Assembly (NCBI RefSeq): GCF_008905045.1
Contig: NZ_VWMY01000011.1
Coordinates: forward strand, 151,758 to 198,546
Length of the DNA: 46,789 nt
From: Streptomyces albicerus
GTDB taxonomy: Bacteria > Actinomycetota > Actinomycetes > Streptomycetales > Streptomycetaceae
Reading direction: 5' to 3'
The position numbers were made by a program, and so were the translations under genes. Below the pieces are notes generated by a model, which saw only the letters and a program-made list of their open reading frames with translations, did no database searches and had not been told where the DNA came from. Numbering within the stretch: position 1 is the stretch's first letter; each line of letters opens with the position of its first letter. Of the stretch, positions 7,663 to 15,486 are shown in pieces.

Positions 7663-9039
7663 ATGGTCGGCAGACATGCCGCGGGCAGGCGCCGCGTCGC
7701 CCTGACCGCACTCGGCACCCTCGTCCTCACCGGGATTCCCACGGCCGCGGCGGCCGAGCCGCCACCCGCGCCAGGGCCCTCGCCCTCCGCCGCCCAGACA
7801 CTCGGCGCCGACAAACCGTCGGCTCAGGTTCTGCGCGCGATGGCACGCGACCTGAAGCTGACGCAGAAGCAGGCGGTCACCCGGTTGGTCAACGAGGCCG
7901 AGGCGGGCACCCGTGCGGGCCGCCTCAAGAACACTCTGGGCGGGCACTTCGCCGGAGCCTGGGTGCGCGGGGCGACCTCCGCCGAGCTCACCGTCGCCAC
8001 CACCCACGCGGCGGACGTGCCCGCCATCCGGGCCCAGGGCGCGAAGGCCACGGTCGTCAAGACGCCGTTGAGCACCCTCCAGGCCGTCAAGAAGAAGCTG
8101 GACGCGGCCGCCGGCCGCGTCAAAACCCGTAACACACCGGTCTGGTACGTCGACGTGCCGACGAACCGGGTCGTCGTCCAAGCGACGAAGCAGTCAGCCG
8201 CCACCGCCTTCATCAAGGCCGCAGGCGTCCAGGGCCGGGGCGTGGCTGTCCGGGTGTCGGCGAACCGGCCCCGGCTGCTGGACGACATCGTCGGCGGTGA
8301 CGCCTACTACATCAACGGCACCGCTCGCTGCTCCGTCGGCTTCGCCGTCACCAAGGGCCAGCAGCAGGGCTTCGCCAGCGCGGGCCACTGCGGCAAGCCC
8401 GGTTCGAGCACCGCGGGCTTCAACATGGCCGACCAGGGCACGTTCCAGGCGTCCACGTTCCCCGGCAAGGACATGTCGTGGGTGGGCGTCAACAACGACT
8501 GGACCGCCACGTCCGACGTCAAGGGGGAGGGCGGCCAGCGGGCGCAGCTCGCCGGTTCGGCCGAGGCGCTCGTCGGGGCGTCGATCTGCCGCTCGGGCTC
8601 GACCACCGGATGGCACTGCGGCACCATCGAGCAGCACGACACGAGTGTCAGCTACTCCGAGGGCACCGTCGACGGCGTGACCCAGACAACGGTGTGCGCC
8701 GAACCGGGCGACTCCGGTGGCCCGTACGTCTCCGGCGCCCAGGCGCAGGGCGTCACCTCCGGCGGCTCGGGTGACTGCACGAACGGCGGGACCACCTACT
8801 ACCAGCCGGTCAACCCGATTCTCAGCGACTTCGGTCTCGTCCTGAAGACCGCGTCCGGCGGGACCAACCCGCCCGCTTCGCAGGGCAACGTCGCGGCGGG
8901 CGCATGGGCCACCGGTCGCGTCTACGCGGTCGGGGCCACGGTGACCCACGCGGGTGTGCGCTATCGGTGCCTGCAGACCCACCAGGCGCAGGGCGCGTGG
9001 TTGCCGAACGGCACCCCGGCCCTGTGGCAGCGGGTGTAA
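7663..9039 (+). CDS. sprC: Streptogrisin-C-type S1 serine protease with chitin-binding domain
   Basis: A 458-residue secreted protease of the alpha-lytic/streptogrisin group. Order: signal peptide (1-31), long pro-region that folds the enzyme (about 45-200), mature protease from about 209 (DIVGGDAYYI), linker rich in Gly/Pro/Thr, and a C-terminal carbohydrate-binding module 5/12 (AAGAWATGRVYAVGATV ... PALWQRV). The catalytic triad is visible as His242 in SAGHCG, Asp270 in GKDMSWV and Ser351 in PGDSGGP; cysteine pairs match the family. An AGGAGG Shine-Dalgarno sequence precedes the ATG. Streptogrisin C has this same protease plus chitin-binding layout, so the symbol is by resemblance. A terminator follows at 9054. 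Confidence 0.92.
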   Translation: MVGRHAAGRRRVALTALGTLVLTGIPTAAAAEPPPAPGPSPSAAQTLGADKPSAQVLRAMARDLKLTQKQAVTRLVNEAEAGTRAGRLKNTLGGHFAGAWVRGATSAELTVATTHAADVPAIRAQGAKATVVKTPLSTLQAVKKKLDAAAGRVKTRNTPVWYVDVPTNRVVVQATKQSAATAFIKAAGVQGRGVAVRVSANRPRLLDDIVGGDAYYINGTARCSVGFAVTKGQQQGFASAGHCGKPGSSTAGFNMADQGTFQASTFPGKDMSWVGVNNDWTATSDVKGEGGQRAQLAGSAEALVGASICRSGSTTGWHCGTIEQHDTSVSYSEGTVDGVTQTTVCAEPGDSGGPYVSGAQAQGVTSGGSGDCTNGGTTYYQPVNPILSDFGLVLKTASGGTNPPASQGNVAAGAWATGRVYAVGATVTHAGVRYRCLQTHQAQGAWLPNGTPALWQRV

Positions 9040-9053
9040 GTCGTACGGCTCTT

Positions 9054-9082
9054 CCGGTGCGGGGGCGCCGCTCCCGCACCGG
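9054..9082. terminator. Bidirectional hairpin terminator
   Basis: Perfect 10-bp stem CCGGTGCGGG / CCCGCACCGG with a 9-base loop, placed between the convergent protease gene (ends 9039) and the beta-lactamase-fold gene (ends 9099). There is no T run, which is common in this group. Confidence 0.75.
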
Positions 9083-9098
9083 CCGCTCCCGTTCTTCC

Positions 9099-10226
9099 CT
9101 ACTCCTCCGCGAGAAGCGCGTACGCGGTGGCGACGAACGGGTCATGGGCGCGGAAGCGACGGGTGCACAGCGCGGCCAGGGCCGTGCCGGTGTCGGGCCG
9201 GAAGCCCAGGAACGCCTGCTGACCGAGGGTGGCCCCGCCGTGGAAGTACATCGGCCCGGCGCCGGTGGGGTGCCGGAACCAGGCCACGGTGTGCACGTGC
9301 CGGTGCCCCAGACCACGTCGGAGCACCGGCGTACGGACCGACCGCAGCGCACCGGCCAAGGGTGAGCCGGACGGGTCGAGGTGGGCTTCGAGGAAGGTGA
9401 GCAGGTCGTGCGGGGTGGCCCGGACCGCACCCGCCGCCTGGAAGCCGCCGGCGTCGAAGGCGGGGACGGGCGTGCTGCCGTCCTTGCCGTGTCCCACGGC
9501 GTCGGTGTGCGGGCCCCGGGCCCGCAGGGCTATGTCGCTCAGGGCGAGCGGACGCAGGACGTGATCGGTGAGCAGGTCCTCCCACGCCGTGCCGGTCGCC
9601 GCCGCGACGGCGTGACCGAGCACGGAGACCCCGAAGTTGGAGTACCGCCACCGGGTGCCGGGCCGGTGCCTCGGGCGATGCCGCAGGAAAGCGTCGATGA
9701 CGCGCGCGGCCGGGTAGCGGGCATAGGGGTTGGTGCGCCAGGCGGGCAGTCCCCGGACGAAGAAGCCGGTCGGCAGCGTGGGCAGTCCGGACGTGTGGGT
9801 GATGAGGTGGGCGAGCGTCACCGGAGCCGCGTCGGTTCGCCGGGCCGGGTCCAGGCAGGCGGTGGCCGGCTCGCCCCCGGACAGCAGGCCGCGCCGGATC
9901 AGCTGGGTCAGCAGCAGTCCGGTGAGCGTCTTCGAGGCCGACCCGAGTTCGTAGCGCAGGTCCTGACGGGGGGTCGGCGGGGGCGGGGCGGTGCCTCCGC
10001 AGTGGATCGTGCGGCGGCCGTGCCGGGAGACGGCGAAGACGACGTCGGGTGCGTCGGCGGCGTCCACGGCCGCCTGCAGCCGCTGATGCAGTTCCTCGCC
10101 GTCCGTGCCGGTGGCCGCCGAGGGGCCGCCGGGCACACGGGCGTCGTCGGTGCCCAGCCGGTCGCCCGCCCGGAAGTCCTCCGCATCGTGCGGGTCGCCC
10201 GGCCAGCGCGCGCTCCGGCCGGTCAT
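9099..10226 (-). CDS. Serine beta-lactamase/DD-peptidase-fold hydrolase, last gene of DUF6895 operon
   Basis: A 375-residue class-C-type hydrolase (PF00144). The nucleophile motif SxxK is Ser96-Ala-Ser-Lys99, the second motif is Tyr195-Ser-Asn197, and the third is His329-Gly-Gly (HGG in place of KTG), as in esterase or peptidase members. There is no signal peptide or membrane anchor, so unlike true beta-lactamases and PBPs it should act in the cytoplasm. The ATG at 10226 overlaps the stop of the upstream DUF6895 gene by four bases, giving tight translational coupling. From context it may process or hydrolyse the product of the 62-aa peptide operon, as a peptidase, esterase or transpeptidase. 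The frame is open further upstream but only as a shadow of the DUF6895 gene. Confidence 0.85.
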   Translation of the reverse strand: MTGRSARWPGDPHDAEDFRAGDRLGTDDARVPGGPSAATGTDGEELHQRLQAAVDAADAPDVVFAVSRHGRRTIHCGGTAPPPPTPRQDLRYELGSASKTLTGLLLTQLIRRGLLSGGEPATACLDPARRTDAAPVTLAHLITHTSGLPTLPTGFFVRGLPAWRTNPYARYPAARVIDAFLRHRPRHRPGTRWRYSNFGVSVLGHAVAAATGTAWEDLLTDHVLRPLALSDIALRARGPHTDAVGHGKDGSTPVPAFDAGGFQAAGAVRATPHDLLTFLEAHLDPSGSPLAGALRSVRTPVLRRGLGHRHVHTVAWFRHPTGAGPMYFHGGATLGQQAFLGFRPDTGTALAALCTRRFRAHDPFVATAYALLAEE

Positions 10227-11143
10227 GAGGGGGCGTGCGCGAGCTGGGTCAGCGCGCGGGAGGTGGCCAGTACGGAGGCGAAGGCGGCGACCAGCGTCGG
10301 GTGGTAGACGGTGTCGAACACCTCGTCGGGCTCGCCCTCGGGCATGGTCCGCACGGCGGGCATGGCGCCGTCGGGCTGCTGCGCGGCGGCGAAGCCTTCC
10401 CAGGCCCGCTCGTCGAGGGTGGGGCGGGGCAAGCAGGCGTCGACGACGAGGAGTTCGCCGAGCAGGTCCCAGCGCTTCAGGTCCAGCCAGTCGTCGATCC
10501 ACACGGGCAGCCACATGGTGAGGTAGTCGGCGATGTCCGGTGGCAGGCCGTCGGGGCGCTCTCCCCAGTCGGTGAGGTGGAACACCGTGTGGGTGAGGTC
10601 GTAGGCGATGTGCCCGGAGACCGTCCAGGGCTCGGGCGTGCGGGCCAGCCAGGTCGCGCCGACGAGGTCCGCCTCGGGCGGACGGGGCGTGAGGCCGAAG
10701 CGGCGCTGGAACGCGGACATCCCGAGGCGTCGGGTCGGGTCGAGCTCGAGGGCCGCCCAGCTGTTCAGCCGGTGGTAGAGAACGGTGGCACGCTCGACAT
10801 CGGGCTCGCTGTACCCCAGCTCCTTGTAGGGGAGGTACACCTCGAACGGGATGGGCGAGAGCGGCTCGACGCGCTGGCCGCGTACCAGCATGCGGCCGCC
10901 GTCCAGGGTGTGCCGCCAGGTGTGGTCCACCAGCCGACGCGCCAGGTCGGCCTGTCGGGATCCGGCCACTCCCTCGCGGAACAGGACCCGGCAAATCAGG
11001 GCCAGTTCGCCGACCGGTTTGAAGCGCTCCAGGAAGCCCACGTCCGGATCGACGTCGGGTTCCAGGCGGAATCCGTCGCGATGGGCCCACAGCCACTCCA
11101 GGGCACGGACACCGACGGTGTGTATCAGACGGGTATCGGTCAT
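10223..11143 (-). CDS. DUF6895-type protein, copy 2
   Basis: A 306-residue soluble, probably all-helical protein of unknown function. It is a clear paralogue of the next upstream gene. Shared blocks are DLTHTVFHLTDWG (about 182-194), DYLTMWLPVWIDDWLD, RWDLLGELLVVDACLP and, near the end, YHPTLVAAFASVL. The THxVFHLTD block places two histidines four residues apart (His185, His189), which on a helix could bind a metal; that is inference. No signal peptide. ATGA overlaps join it to both neighbours, so all are made together. The family name DUF6895 is from memory of Streptomyces proteins with these blocks and should be confirmed. Confidence 0.75.
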   Translation of the reverse strand: MTDTRLIHTVGVRALEWLWAHRDGFRLEPDVDPDVGFLERFKPVGELALICRVLFREGVAGSRQADLARRLVDHTWRHTLDGGRMLVRGQRVEPLSPIPFEVYLPYKELGYSEPDVERATVLYHRLNSWAALELDPTRRLGMSAFQRRFGLTPRPPEADLVGATWLARTPEPWTVSGHIAYDLTHTVFHLTDWGERPDGLPPDIADYLTMWLPVWIDDWLDLKRWDLLGELLVVDACLPRPTLDERAWEGFAAAQQPDGAMPAVRTMPEGEPDEVFDTVYHPTLVAAFASVLATSRALTQLAHAPS

Positions 11144-12150
11144 CCGGGAACTCCCTGTTCGCCGTACCGGCTCTGCATATCGGCCGCGTGCGGCCCACGG
11201 CTGTCGCGGCCGTCCTCGTCGGTGCCGCCGGTGAGGCGCTTGACGGTCAGTGCCGCCGCGAAGGCGGCCATCAGGGTGGAGTGATAGCAGTGGAGGAAGT
11301 CCCGCTCGGGGTCGGCTGCGGCGTCCTCCTCGATGGGAGGGTCCTCCACCGGGAGCGCGCCCGAGCCGTGCTGCGCCCGCGCGATCCGGGTCCAGGCGTC
11401 CTGCAGCGTCGCCGGATCAGGTGGACAGGGAAGGCTCGCGGCCACGACCAGCAGTTCGCAGCTGAGGTCCCACATCCCTGCGTCCAGGCAGGTGTCGAGC
11501 CACGGCGGCAGCCAGTCGGCCAGGTAGGCGGCCAGGTCCGCGGGGACGCCCTGGGCGGTGCGGCCCCAGTCGGTGAGGTGGAAGACGACGTGGGTGAGCG
11601 CGTACCCGGAGGAGCGCTCGAACGTCCATGGTTCCGGCAGTCCGCCCAGCCAGGTGCGGCGCAGTGCCTGCGCGGTCTGCTCCGGCCGGTGGATGCCGCT
11701 GCGACGCTCGGCGCTCAGAATGCCGAGCCGGCGGGTCGGTTCCTGCTCGGTGAGCCGCCAGCCGCGGGTGCGGGCCACCGTGGCGGCGGCGGCCTCGTAC
11801 CCGGCATGCCGCAGCCCGGCGGCGGCGAAGACGGAGTACACCTCCAGCGGATACGTCGCGAAGGGCTCCAGCCGTTGGAGTCGCAGGAACAGCTCGCCCC
11901 GGCCCGTCTGCTGCCAGGCGAACCCCAACAGGTCGGACACGCACGCGTGCAGCGGGTCCGACGGCGCGGTGTGCCGACGCATGCTCGCGCATGTCTGGGC
12001 CAGTTCCCCGAGCGGTTTCCACGTGCGGTCGACCTGGCCGTCGGCGGTGAGCGCGTCGTCCGCCAGCGCGAAGTCGCCGCGACGCGCGGACACCCAGGCG
12101 AGCGCGGCGGCCTCCACCTCCCGGATCTTGCGGACGTCCACAGCGGTCAT
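11140..12150 (-). CDS. DUF6895-type protein, copy 1
   Basis: A 336-residue paralogue of the downstream protein. Matching blocks are ALTHVVFHLTDWG (His187 and His191), AYLADWLPPWLDTCLD, MWDLSCELLVVAASLP and CYHSTLMAAFAAAL. Differences include an extended acidic stretch before the last block (PIEEDAAADPERD) and a charged tail of about 30 residues. The ATG at 12150 overlaps the previous stop (ATGA). Upstream frame extension to 12459 is rejected because it is antisense-like and Arg/Gly rich. Keeping two diverged copies side by side suggests they form a heteromer or act on the same small product in sequence. No reaction can be assigned. Confidence 0.75.
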   Translation of the reverse strand: MTAVDVRKIREVEAAALAWVSARRGDFALADDALTADGQVDRTWKPLGELAQTCASMRRHTAPSDPLHACVSDLLGFAWQQTGRGELFLRLQRLEPFATYPLEVYSVFAAAGLRHAGYEAAAATVARTRGWRLTEQEPTRRLGILSAERRSGIHRPEQTAQALRRTWLGGLPEPWTFERSSGYALTHVVFHLTDWGRTAQGVPADLAAYLADWLPPWLDTCLDAGMWDLSCELLVVAASLPCPPDPATLQDAWTRIARAQHGSGALPVEDPPIEEDAAADPERDFLHCYHSTLMAAFAAALTVKRLTGGTDEDGRDSRGPHAADMQSRYGEQGVPG

Positions 12151-12857
12151 ACGAACGCTCCGGTCCACCGCATCGCCCGTGCCGCCTCCACCTGCAGGGC
12201 AACACGCGGGTCGCTGCCGCCCATCAGCTCCACGAAGTCCAGCCCGGTCTCCAGTCCGAGGGTGTCCGGCACCCCGTCCAGCAGGGTCAGCCAGCGTCCG
12301 GCTCCGGCGGCCTGCTGCCAGTCCCTGCGGCGCACCGCCCGTACGAAGCCCCGGGCGAGATCGACCGGGCGGCTCCGGGCCACGCGGGCCACCGCGCAGT
12401 CCTCTCCGGGCACCGCGAGAGGCGCCAGGACGGCGAGTTGGTGGGTCAGGAACGGCCAAGTCGCCTCGTCGAGCCAGCCGGCCTCGGGTTCCGCACCTTC
12501 GTCACCTGCGGGTGAGCCGGCCTGGGGCGCATCGAGCCGACGCAGCGTGCGGCTCATGGCCCAGTGGCTCCACACGACGATGGGGGCCGCGTCGGCGCGA
12601 GGCGGGAAGGCCTCCACCGTCTGCCGGAACACAGTGAGTGCCTCCGGAGCGGCCGGAGTGCGGGAGAGAATGTGCGGCAGCAGCAGGTCTGCTCCCAACA
12701 CGCGTACGGCTGCGACGGCGAGGCCTCCCGCAAGGCCGTCCACCGCGCCGGTGCCGGCCACTCGCACGTGGTCTCCGCCCCGGAGGGCGGAGACCACGTC
12801 GGACGAGAGGTCCTGCACCGCGCCCTGCAAGAGGGCCGAAGTGCCTGACTGCTCCAT
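12147..12857 (-). CDS. Unknown 236-residue protein, second gene of DUF6895 operon
   Basis: A predicted soluble helical protein that I do not recognise. It has Ala/Leu/Val-rich helices (DGLAGGLAVAAVRVLGADLLLP), a central VVWSHWAMSRTLRRL block, and a C-terminal VRAVRRRDWQQAAGAGRWLTLLDGVP segment that faintly recalls the WDL...ELLVV...LP block of the DUF6895 proteins downstream. It may be a shorter, degenerate relative. No signal peptide. The start ATG lies 22 bases after the stop of the 62-aa peptide gene, and the stop overlaps the next ATG. Codon use is normal for the window. Function is unknown; co-expression with the peptide suggests a partner or binding protein for it. Confidence 0.7.
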   Translation of the reverse strand: MEQSGTSALLQGAVQDLSSDVVSALRGGDHVRVAGTGAVDGLAGGLAVAAVRVLGADLLLPHILSRTPAAPEALTVFRQTVEAFPPRADAAPIVVWSHWAMSRTLRRLDAPQAGSPAGDEGAEPEAGWLDEATWPFLTHQLAVLAPLAVPGEDCAVARVARSRPVDLARGFVRAVRRRDWQQAAGAGRWLTLLDGVPDTLGLETGLDFVELMGGSDPRVALQVEAARAMRWTGAFV

Positions 12858-12879
12858 TCAGTTACTCCCGTCGGCTCGC

Positions 12880-13068
12880 TCAACCCTTCTTGGGGCGGGG
12901 GGTCGGCGGTGACAGCAGCAGCTTGGTGTCTGCGGAGAGCAGCGCCAATGCGGCGCATTCGCGACTGTCACGGTAGACGCCGTCAGGCTCGGCGGGGTCG
13001 AGTGCCGCCTCGATGTCGACGCTCTGGATCCCGGTGAGTTCCTCGATCGCCTTGTCCGTGGAAGGCAT
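12880..13068 (-). CDS. 62-aa peptide, first gene of DUF6895 operon (candidate precursor peptide)
   Basis: A short gene with a strong GAGGAG ribosome site nine bases before the ATG and its own promoter. The peptide is split in character. Residues 1-37 are acidic (KAIEELTGIQSVDIEAALDP and more Asp/Glu), resembling a leader. Residues 38-52 are hydrophobic (CAALALLSADTKLLL) with one Cys and one Thr. The last ten residues, SPPTPRPKKG, are Pro-rich and basic. It has no signal sequence at its N-terminus and no known domain. First place in a four-partner translationally coupled operon of unknown enzymes, with a cytoplasmic hydrolase at the end, fits a ribosomally made, modified peptide. A small regulatory or chaperone subunit is the main alternative. 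Confidence 0.65.
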   Translation of the reverse strand: MPSTDKAIEELTGIQSVDIEAALDPAEPDGVYRDSRECAALALLSADTKLLLSPPTPRPKKG

Positions 13069-13081
13069 ACGACCATCTCCT

Positions 13082-13112
13082 CTGGGTTTGCCAAACAGCC
13101 TTCGTAACCCAG
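13082..13112 (-). promoter_or_regulatory. Stem-loop in the 5' leader of the 62-aa peptide gene
   Basis: In transcript sense CTGGGTT ... AACCCAG forms a 7-bp stem with a 17-base loop, ending only a few bases before the GAGGAG ribosome site of the peptide gene. It lies between the promoter at 13146-13174 and the start at 13068, so it would be in the untranslated leader and could tune translation. Confidence 0.4.
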
Positions 13113-13145
13113 ATCACCATATGGACACAGGAGGCGCAAATTTTC

Positions 13146-13174
13146 ACATAACCCACAGTAAGTAACTCTTTCAA
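13146..13174 (-). promoter_or_regulatory. Promoter of the DUF6895 operon
   Basis: On the minus strand: TTGAAA (13174-13169), 17-bp spacer, TTATGT (13151-13146). Both boxes are near the vegetative consensus and the spacing is ideal. The region is unusually AT-rich for this window, and the first start codon is about 75 bases downstream. Confidence 0.65.
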
Positions 13175-13391
13175 CATCTCGGACATTCGCGGCACGGTGC
13201 GACGGTCGATCGGCGGACGCGGAACGGAGGGGCCGTGTCGAGCGTCGACCAGGACCGGAAGAGAGGGCCGAAGGTCGCCACAACTCCCGGCGCACTGAGA
13301 GAAATTGACGTGGCATCAGTTTGATAGGCACCGCTCATCGCGCGGTGCGCCGTTCGTCCTCTTCCCTCGTCGGACTGTGTCACCGCCGAGG

Positions 13392-15140
13392 TCAGGCGGC
13401 GGGCCGCCCCTTGCGCAGGAAGCGTCGCAGCCGTGCCTGAGGCCAGGTGTTGATCACGTCGTCGATGGTGAGCCAGCCGCGCTGTGCCGTCCCCACGCCG
13501 TAGCGCATGTTGGCCAGATGGACGGTGGAGTGCGCGTCGCTGTCCACGGCGAACTTCACCCCGTGCCGCCTGGCCCGCAGGATGTGCTCGTCGGACAGGT
13601 CGAGCCGGTCCGGATGGGCGTTGATCTCCAGGGCCGTGCCGGTGCGCGCGCAGGCGGCGAAGATCTCGTCGAGGTCGGCATCGAGACCCGGCCGCTTGCC
13701 GATGATGCGGGTGGTGGGATGGCCGATGATGTTCACGTACGGGTTCTCGCAGGCTCGGACGATGCGGCGGGTCAGCGCCTTGCGGCCCTGGTTGAAGTGC
13801 GAGTGCACCGAGGCCACGCACAGGTCGAAGCCGGCGAGGAACTCCTCCGGCCAGTCCACGCCCCCGTCGGGGTCGATGTTCAGTTCCGCCCCGTGCAGCA
13901 GCCGCAGGCCGCGCCGCCTGCCGTGCTTGCTGTAGGTGCCGTCGAGTTCCCGCACGCGCTCGCGCTGGGACAGCATCCGCTCGTCGGTCATCCGCTGCAT
14001 GTACAAGTTCGGTCCGTGGTCGGTGATCGCGTAGTAGGCGTAGCCGCGCTCGGCGGCCGCGGCGACCATCTCCTCCAGAGGGGCGAGGCCGTCGGTCAGG
14101 TCGGTGTGGGTGTGCAGGTCGCCCCGGATGTCCTTCTCCCTCACCAGGTCGGGCAGTTCGTCGTGCAGCCCGGCCTCGATCTCCCCGCGGTCCTCCCGCA
14201 GCGTGGGCGGGATCCAGGGCAGGCCGAGGCGGGCGTACACGTCCTCCTCGGTCTCGGAGACGATCTTCTTGCCGCTCTCGACGTCGAACAGCCCGTACTC
14301 GGAGAGCTTGAGTCCCTGGTGCACGGCCAGTTCCCGGGTGCGGATGTTGTGCGCCTTCGAACCGGTGAAGTACTGGAGCGCGGCTCCCCAGGAGTCCGGC
14401 GGTACGACGCGCAGGTCGACGGACAGGCCCTTGGTGGTGCGGACGGACGTCTTCTTCTCGCCGTGCGCGATGACCTCCGAGACGTACGGCAGCTCGGTGA
14501 ACGCCCGCATCACGGGCGCCGACCTCCCGGCCGCGGCGAGCACGTCGATGTCGCCGATCGTCTCGCGGAAGCGGCGCAGCGACCCGGCGTAGGTGCAGCG
14601 CCGGCAGCCGGTCACCCGGGACAGTTCGGCGACGATGTCGTCGGCGAGGTCCATGGCGACGTCGAGCAGGACCCATTCTCCGGAGGACTGGAGGAGTTCG
14701 ACGCCGTGGAGGATGTTCTCCTCCGTCTTCGGGCCGAAGCCCTTCAGATCGCGCAGCCGCTCCGCGTGGATGGCGTCGACCAGTTCGTCGATCGAGGAGA
14801 CGCTGAGCTCCTCGTACAGCGTCAGCGCCTTCTTCGGGCCGAGCGTGGGGATGGCTGTCAGCCGTCGGACGCCGGCCGGGATTTTCGACCGCGCCTCCTC
14901 GATCGCGGACACATGGCCGCTGCGGAAGTACTCCACGACCTTCTCGGCGATCGACTTGCCAACGTTGGGTATCTCCTGAAGGCCCTTGGCGTCGAGTGTG
15001 GAGACATCGGTGTGATGGCCGCCGATCGCGCGGGCGGCCTTCTCGTAGACGCGTGCCTTGAACGCGTCTCCTCCGGTGATCGCGATCAGGTCCGCGTATT
15101 CCTGGAACAGCGCGGCGACCTCGTCGTTGGATCGGGCCAT
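13392..15140 (-). CDS. polX: PolX family DNA polymerase / 3'-5' exonuclease
   Basis: A 582-residue repair enzyme with the bacterial PolX layout. An N-terminal helix-hairpin-helix (8-kDa-like) region contains LQEIPNVGKSIAEKVV and a second HhH (IPTLGPKKALTLYEEL, LRDLKGFGPKTEENIL). The polymerase palm has YAGSLRRFRETIGDIDVLA (GS motif with catalytic Asp pair) and a third Asp in SVDLRVV. The C-terminal PHP exonuclease domain begins GDLHTHTDLTDG with later YAITDHGPN, GAELNI, VASVHSHF and NAHPDRLDL/DSDAHS metal ligands. It acts in base-excision-type gap filling. The start ATG has GAGGGC upstream and lies 10 bp downstream of the CBS remnant's stop. Confidence 0.93.
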   Translation of the reverse strand: MARSNDEVAALFQEYADLIAITGGDAFKARVYEKAARAIGGHHTDVSTLDAKGLQEIPNVGKSIAEKVVEYFRSGHVSAIEEARSKIPAGVRRLTAIPTLGPKKALTLYEELSVSSIDELVDAIHAERLRDLKGFGPKTEENILHGVELLQSSGEWVLLDVAMDLADDIVAELSRVTGCRRCTYAGSLRRFRETIGDIDVLAAAGRSAPVMRAFTELPYVSEVIAHGEKKTSVRTTKGLSVDLRVVPPDSWGAALQYFTGSKAHNIRTRELAVHQGLKLSEYGLFDVESGKKIVSETEEDVYARLGLPWIPPTLREDRGEIEAGLHDELPDLVREKDIRGDLHTHTDLTDGLAPLEEMVAAAAERGYAYYAITDHGPNLYMQRMTDERMLSQRERVRELDGTYSKHGRRRGLRLLHGAELNIDPDGGVDWPEEFLAGFDLCVASVHSHFNQGRKALTRRIVRACENPYVNIIGHPTTRIIGKRPGLDADLDEIFAACARTGTALEINAHPDRLDLSDEHILRARRHGVKFAVDSDAHSTVHLANMRYGVGTAQRGWLTIDDVINTWPQARLRRFLRKGRPAA

Positions 15141-15150
15141 GGCATGCCCT

Positions 15151-15240
15151 CTATCGATTGGGCTTCGCCGCGCCGACCGAAGCGAGCGGTCCGACCGTCA
15201 CGGGTGCGCCGGTCATCATGTCGCGTACGCCCTGAGCCAT
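15151..15240 (-). pseudogene. Remnant of a CBS-domain protein (N-terminal 22 residues)
   Basis: An ATG at 15240 with a good GAGGGAG ribosome site opens MAQGVRDMMTGAPVTVGPLASV, the standard opening of actinobacterial CBS-pair proteins (VRDIMT...PVTV...S). Then seven unrelated residues (GAAKPNR) and a TAG follow; the rest of the roughly 140-residue family is absent. The stop is 10 bp upstream of polX, so the deletion junction is inside the polX leader. If still translated it makes a 29-residue peptide. Confidence 0.6.
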
Positions 15241-15486
15241 GAGACGCTCCCTCGCTCGGTGCGCGACAGTGTCCGTCACCGCCGCTCGCCACCGAGTACC
15301 CGCGAGGCCGTCGCGGAAGCGGGGGCGTGGCCTCACACCGAGGGGCGTTCTGTCCTTGGGCCACGGCGTGGGTCGCGAGTAACAGCGGCGGTGCGCGAGC
15401 CTCCCCTCCCGGTCATGGCGACGCCGGGTGAAGCGATCGTGCACCGAGAAGACATACGGAGGCATTGGACCGGCGGTTCCTCTCGT
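15241..15486. other. Intergenic stretch downstream of phosphatase gene
   Basis: No gene is supported here. It separates the CBS remnant from the 3' end of the 821-residue phosphatase gene and must hold the promoter for the CBS remnant/polX. No clear promoter or hairpin was found by eye. Confidence 0.4.

Noticed and set aside
9099..10226. Antibiotic-resistance beta-lactamase
   Set aside because: Has the fold motifs but HGG in place of KTG and no export signal, and is embedded in a peptide operon, so a resistance role is unlikely.
10227..11198. Upstream extension of the beta-lactamase-fold frame
   Set aside because: Arg/Pro-rich shadow of the DUF6895 gene in another frame; the ATGA overlap marks the true start.
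11188..12912. 574-residue plus-strand frame across the DUF6895 operon
   Set aside because: Mirror frame of the minus-strand genes; no start site or domains.
12858..13331. 157-residue minus-strand frame over the peptide gene and its promoter
   Set aside because: Covers the AT-rich promoter and the 62-aa gene in another frame, lacks a ribosome site, and has odd composition.
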